Of a stretch of 64,000 nucleotides of DNA, positions 62,286-64,000 are shown one piece after another; positions within the stretch are counted from its first letter, which is position 1; every line of letters starts with the position of its first letter. The notes under the pieces were generated by a model. It was not told the DNA's origin and made no database searches. It saw only the letters and a program-made list of their open reading frames with translations. Source of the stretch: Tannerellaceae bacterium (GTDB lineage: Bacteria > Bacteroidota > Bacteroidia > Bacteroidales > Tannerellaceae); contig JAIRRS010000112.1 in the NCBI GenBank assembly GCA_031255855.1, forward strand, positions 1 through 64,000, in the 5' to 3' direction. Made by a program: the position numbers and the translations under genes.

Positions 62286-64000
62286 ATGAACAAGAAATTT
62301 GCAGAGTATTCGAAATTAGACTTATCGAACATCAATAAAGAGATGTTGAAGAAGTGGCAAGACGGTGATATCTTTCACAAAAGTCTTGAAATACGCAAAG
62401 GCGCTCCCTCATTTGTATTTTACGAAGGCCCTCCTTCCGCTAACGGTATGCCCGGTATTCACCATGTGATTGCGCGTTCGATTAAGGATATTTTCTGCCG
62501 CTATAAGACCATGAAAGGATACCTGGTTAACCGCAAGGCCGGCTGGGATACGCATGGTTTGCCTGTTGAACTGGGTGTTGAAAAGGAATTGGGCATAACC
62601 AAAGAGGATATCGGTAAAAAAATTTCTGTAGCTGACTATAACGCTGCTTGTAAAAAAGCGGTAATGAAATACACGAAGGAGTGGGAAGACCTGACAAACA
62701 AGATGGGATATTGGGTAGACATGGAGCATCCGTATATCACATACGACACCCGTTATATCGAAACCCTTTGGTTTTTGCTTAAAGAACTGTACAAAAAAGG
62801 CTTGTTATACAAAGGCTATACGATACAGCCTTATTCGCCGGCGGCAGGTACGGGTTTGAGTACACACGAACTGAACCAGCCCGGGACGTATAAAGATGTG
62901 AAAGATACAACCTGTACGGCACAGTTTAAGATAACAGACCCCAAACCGGAAATGACGGGGCATGGGGATGCTTTTTTCCTGGCATGGACCACCACCCCCT
63001 GGACATTGCCTTCGAATACCGCGCTTACTGTAGGGCCTCATATCACATACGTGGCTGTACAAACATATAACCCTTATACTGGATTCCCGGTAACGGTTAT
63101 CCTTGCTAAAGACCTGATGCCGGTATATTTTAATCCGAAAGCGGCCGATTTGGTATTAACAGACTACAAACAAGGAGATAAACTGCTTCCGTTTAAAGTA
63201 GTGGGAGAGTGGAGTGGCCGGGAATTGGTCGGTATGCATTATGAACAGCTTATTCCGTGGGTGAACCCGGGAGAAGGCGCCTTCCGCGTGATTGCGGGAG
63301 ATTTCGTGACTACTGACGAAGGCTCCGGGATTGTTCATACCGCCCCGACGTTTGGAGCCGACGACGATAGAGTTGGAAAAGCCAACGGCGTCCCCCCCTT
63401 GATGTTGATAGACAAAGAAGGGAACAGGCGTCCGATGGTGGACCAGACCGGTAAATTTTACTTGCTGGAAGATTTGGATCCGGTGTTTGTTCAACGATAT
63501 ATGAATGCGGCAGACTACGACCCGTTTGCCGGACGTTTTGTTAAGAATGCCTACGATCCGAACTTGTCTGACAGCGACGAAACGCTTGATGTAAGTATCT
63601 GTATAATGTTGAAAGCGCAGAACAGGGTGTTCCGCATCGAAAAGCAAGTGCACAACTATCCGCATTGTTGGCGTACAGACAAGCCGGTATTGTATTATCC
63701 GCTGGATAGCTGGTTTATCCGCACGACTGCCCACCGCGACCGTTTAATCGAACTCAACAATACAATCAATTGGAAGCCTCAGAGTACCGGAACAGGTCGC
63801 TTTGGCAAATGGCTCGAAAACCTGCAAGACTGGAACCTGAGCCGTAGCCGTTATTGGGGGACGCCGCTTCCTATCTGGCGCACGGAAGAAGGTGACGAAG
63901 AGATATGTATCGGATCGATTGAAGAATTGTTTGCCGAAATGGAGAAGTCAATCAAAGCCGGATTGATGGAAGAGAATCCGTTTAAAGGGTTCCGGCCGGG
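62286..64000 (+). CDS. ileS: Isoleucyl-tRNA synthetase, N-terminal part (runs off window)
   Basis: The first 571 codons of an open frame are present. The class I catalytic core has FYEGPPSANGMPGIHHV, where GIHH takes the place of HIGH as in the larger type of IleRS, and the editing domain has WTTTPWTLPSNTALTVG. The segment RYWGTPLPIW follows near the end. The KMSKS loop and anticodon-binding domain lie beyond the window. The enzyme charges tRNA-Ile. Confidence 0.96.
   Translation, partial: MNKKFAEYSKLDLSNINKEMLKKWQDGDIFHKSLEIRKGAPSFVFYEGPPSANGMPGIHHVIARSIKDIFCRYKTMKGYLVNRKAGWDTHGLPVELGVEKELGITKEDIGKKISVADYNAACKKAVMKYTKEWEDLTNKMGYWVDMEHPYITYDTRYIETLWFLLKELYKKGLLYKGYTIQPYSPAAGTGLSTHELNQPGTYKDVKDTTCTAQFKITDPKPEMTGHGDAFFLAWTTTPWTLPSNTALTVGPHITYVAVQTYNPYTGFPVTVILAKDLMPVYFNPKAADLVLTDYKQGDKLLPFKVVGEWSGRELVGMHYEQLIPWVNPGEGAFRVIAGDFVTTDEGSGIVHTAPTFGADDDRVGKANGVPPLMLIDKEGNRRPMVDQTGKFYLLEDLDPVFVQRYMNAADYDPFAGRFVKNAYDPNLSDSDETLDVSICIMLKAQNRVFRIEKQVHNYPHCWRTDKPVLYYPLDSWFIRTTAHRDRLIELNNTINWKPQSTGTGRFGKWLENLQDWNLSRSRYWGTPLPIWRTEEGDEEICIGSIEELFAEMEKSIKAGLMEENPFKGFRP

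Overview
The window looks like a chromosomal segment of a Bacteroidales bacterium (phylum Bacteroidota), probably a Parabacteroides/Dysgonomonas-type gut anaerobe. The signs are intergenic promoters of the Bacteroidota type (TTTG/TTG about 18-20 bp before TAnnTTTG) instead of -35/-10 boxes, few clear Shine-Dalgarno sequences, a SusC/SusD pair driven by an ECF sigma/FecR switch, an OxyR whose redox cysteines fall exactly at 199 and 208, and a KamA-family radical SAM protein of about 700 residues. The genus is inference.

Layout. 1-816: intergenic rubble with a dispersed repeat and a headless glycosyltransferase fragment. 817-2487: a GIN-domain exported protein and oxyR. 2525-6682: an aromatic amino acid operon (prephenate dehydratase, aminotransferase, DAHP synthase-chorismate mutase, prephenate dehydrogenase) preceded by a Phe/Tyr-rich leader peptide and a complete transcription attenuator. 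6683-7386: non-coding, with a strong leftward terminator and a possible small RNA. 7387-21092: housekeeping genes (ffh, folD, tRNA-His, recQ, recJ, Sua5-type protein, sugar-phosphate transferase, ClC channel, fmt, YbaN-type protein) and two exported proteins. 21411-32993: a calcium-type P-ATPase, then ECF sigma, FecR, SusC, SusD and an exported FAD oxidoreductase. 33244-46914: an IclR-controlled cluster that couples two large exported c-type haem proteins and their own haem-attachment system (CcsBA) to a carbohydrate-like route (cupin lipoprotein, DhaK, DhaL, LsrF-type aldolase). 46966-52409: KamA-family protein, nadE, MscS-type channel.

The most interesting part is 52628-61325, a tightly packed operon of ten genes that reads as an undescribed RiPP (modified peptide) system. 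It has a small lasso-B2-like cysteine peptidase, four radical SAM enzymes (three of them apparently paralogous), a PqqD-like leader-binding protein, an HPr-kinase-like ATPase, an ABC exporter and a nucleotidyltransferase-like protein. Between the PqqD-like gene and the kinase sits a 54-codon gene, easily missed because of its size, for a peptide with a charged leader and a 27-residue tail of uncharged residues, 11 of them tyrosine, built on a perfect five-residue period. It has no cysteine, so thioether (sactipeptide) chemistry is excluded. There is no lasso cyclase and no ATP-grasp ligase. Tyrosine-directed radical chemistry is the natural inference.

61416-61961: a HigB toxin with its middle missing beside an intact HigA antitoxin. 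61995-62106: a possible pseudoknotted RNA ending in a terminator. 62286-64000: the start of ileS, which runs off the window. Across the window, short word-like tandem repeats that form hairpins occupy several intergenic gaps and have invaded one coding region (ccsBA).
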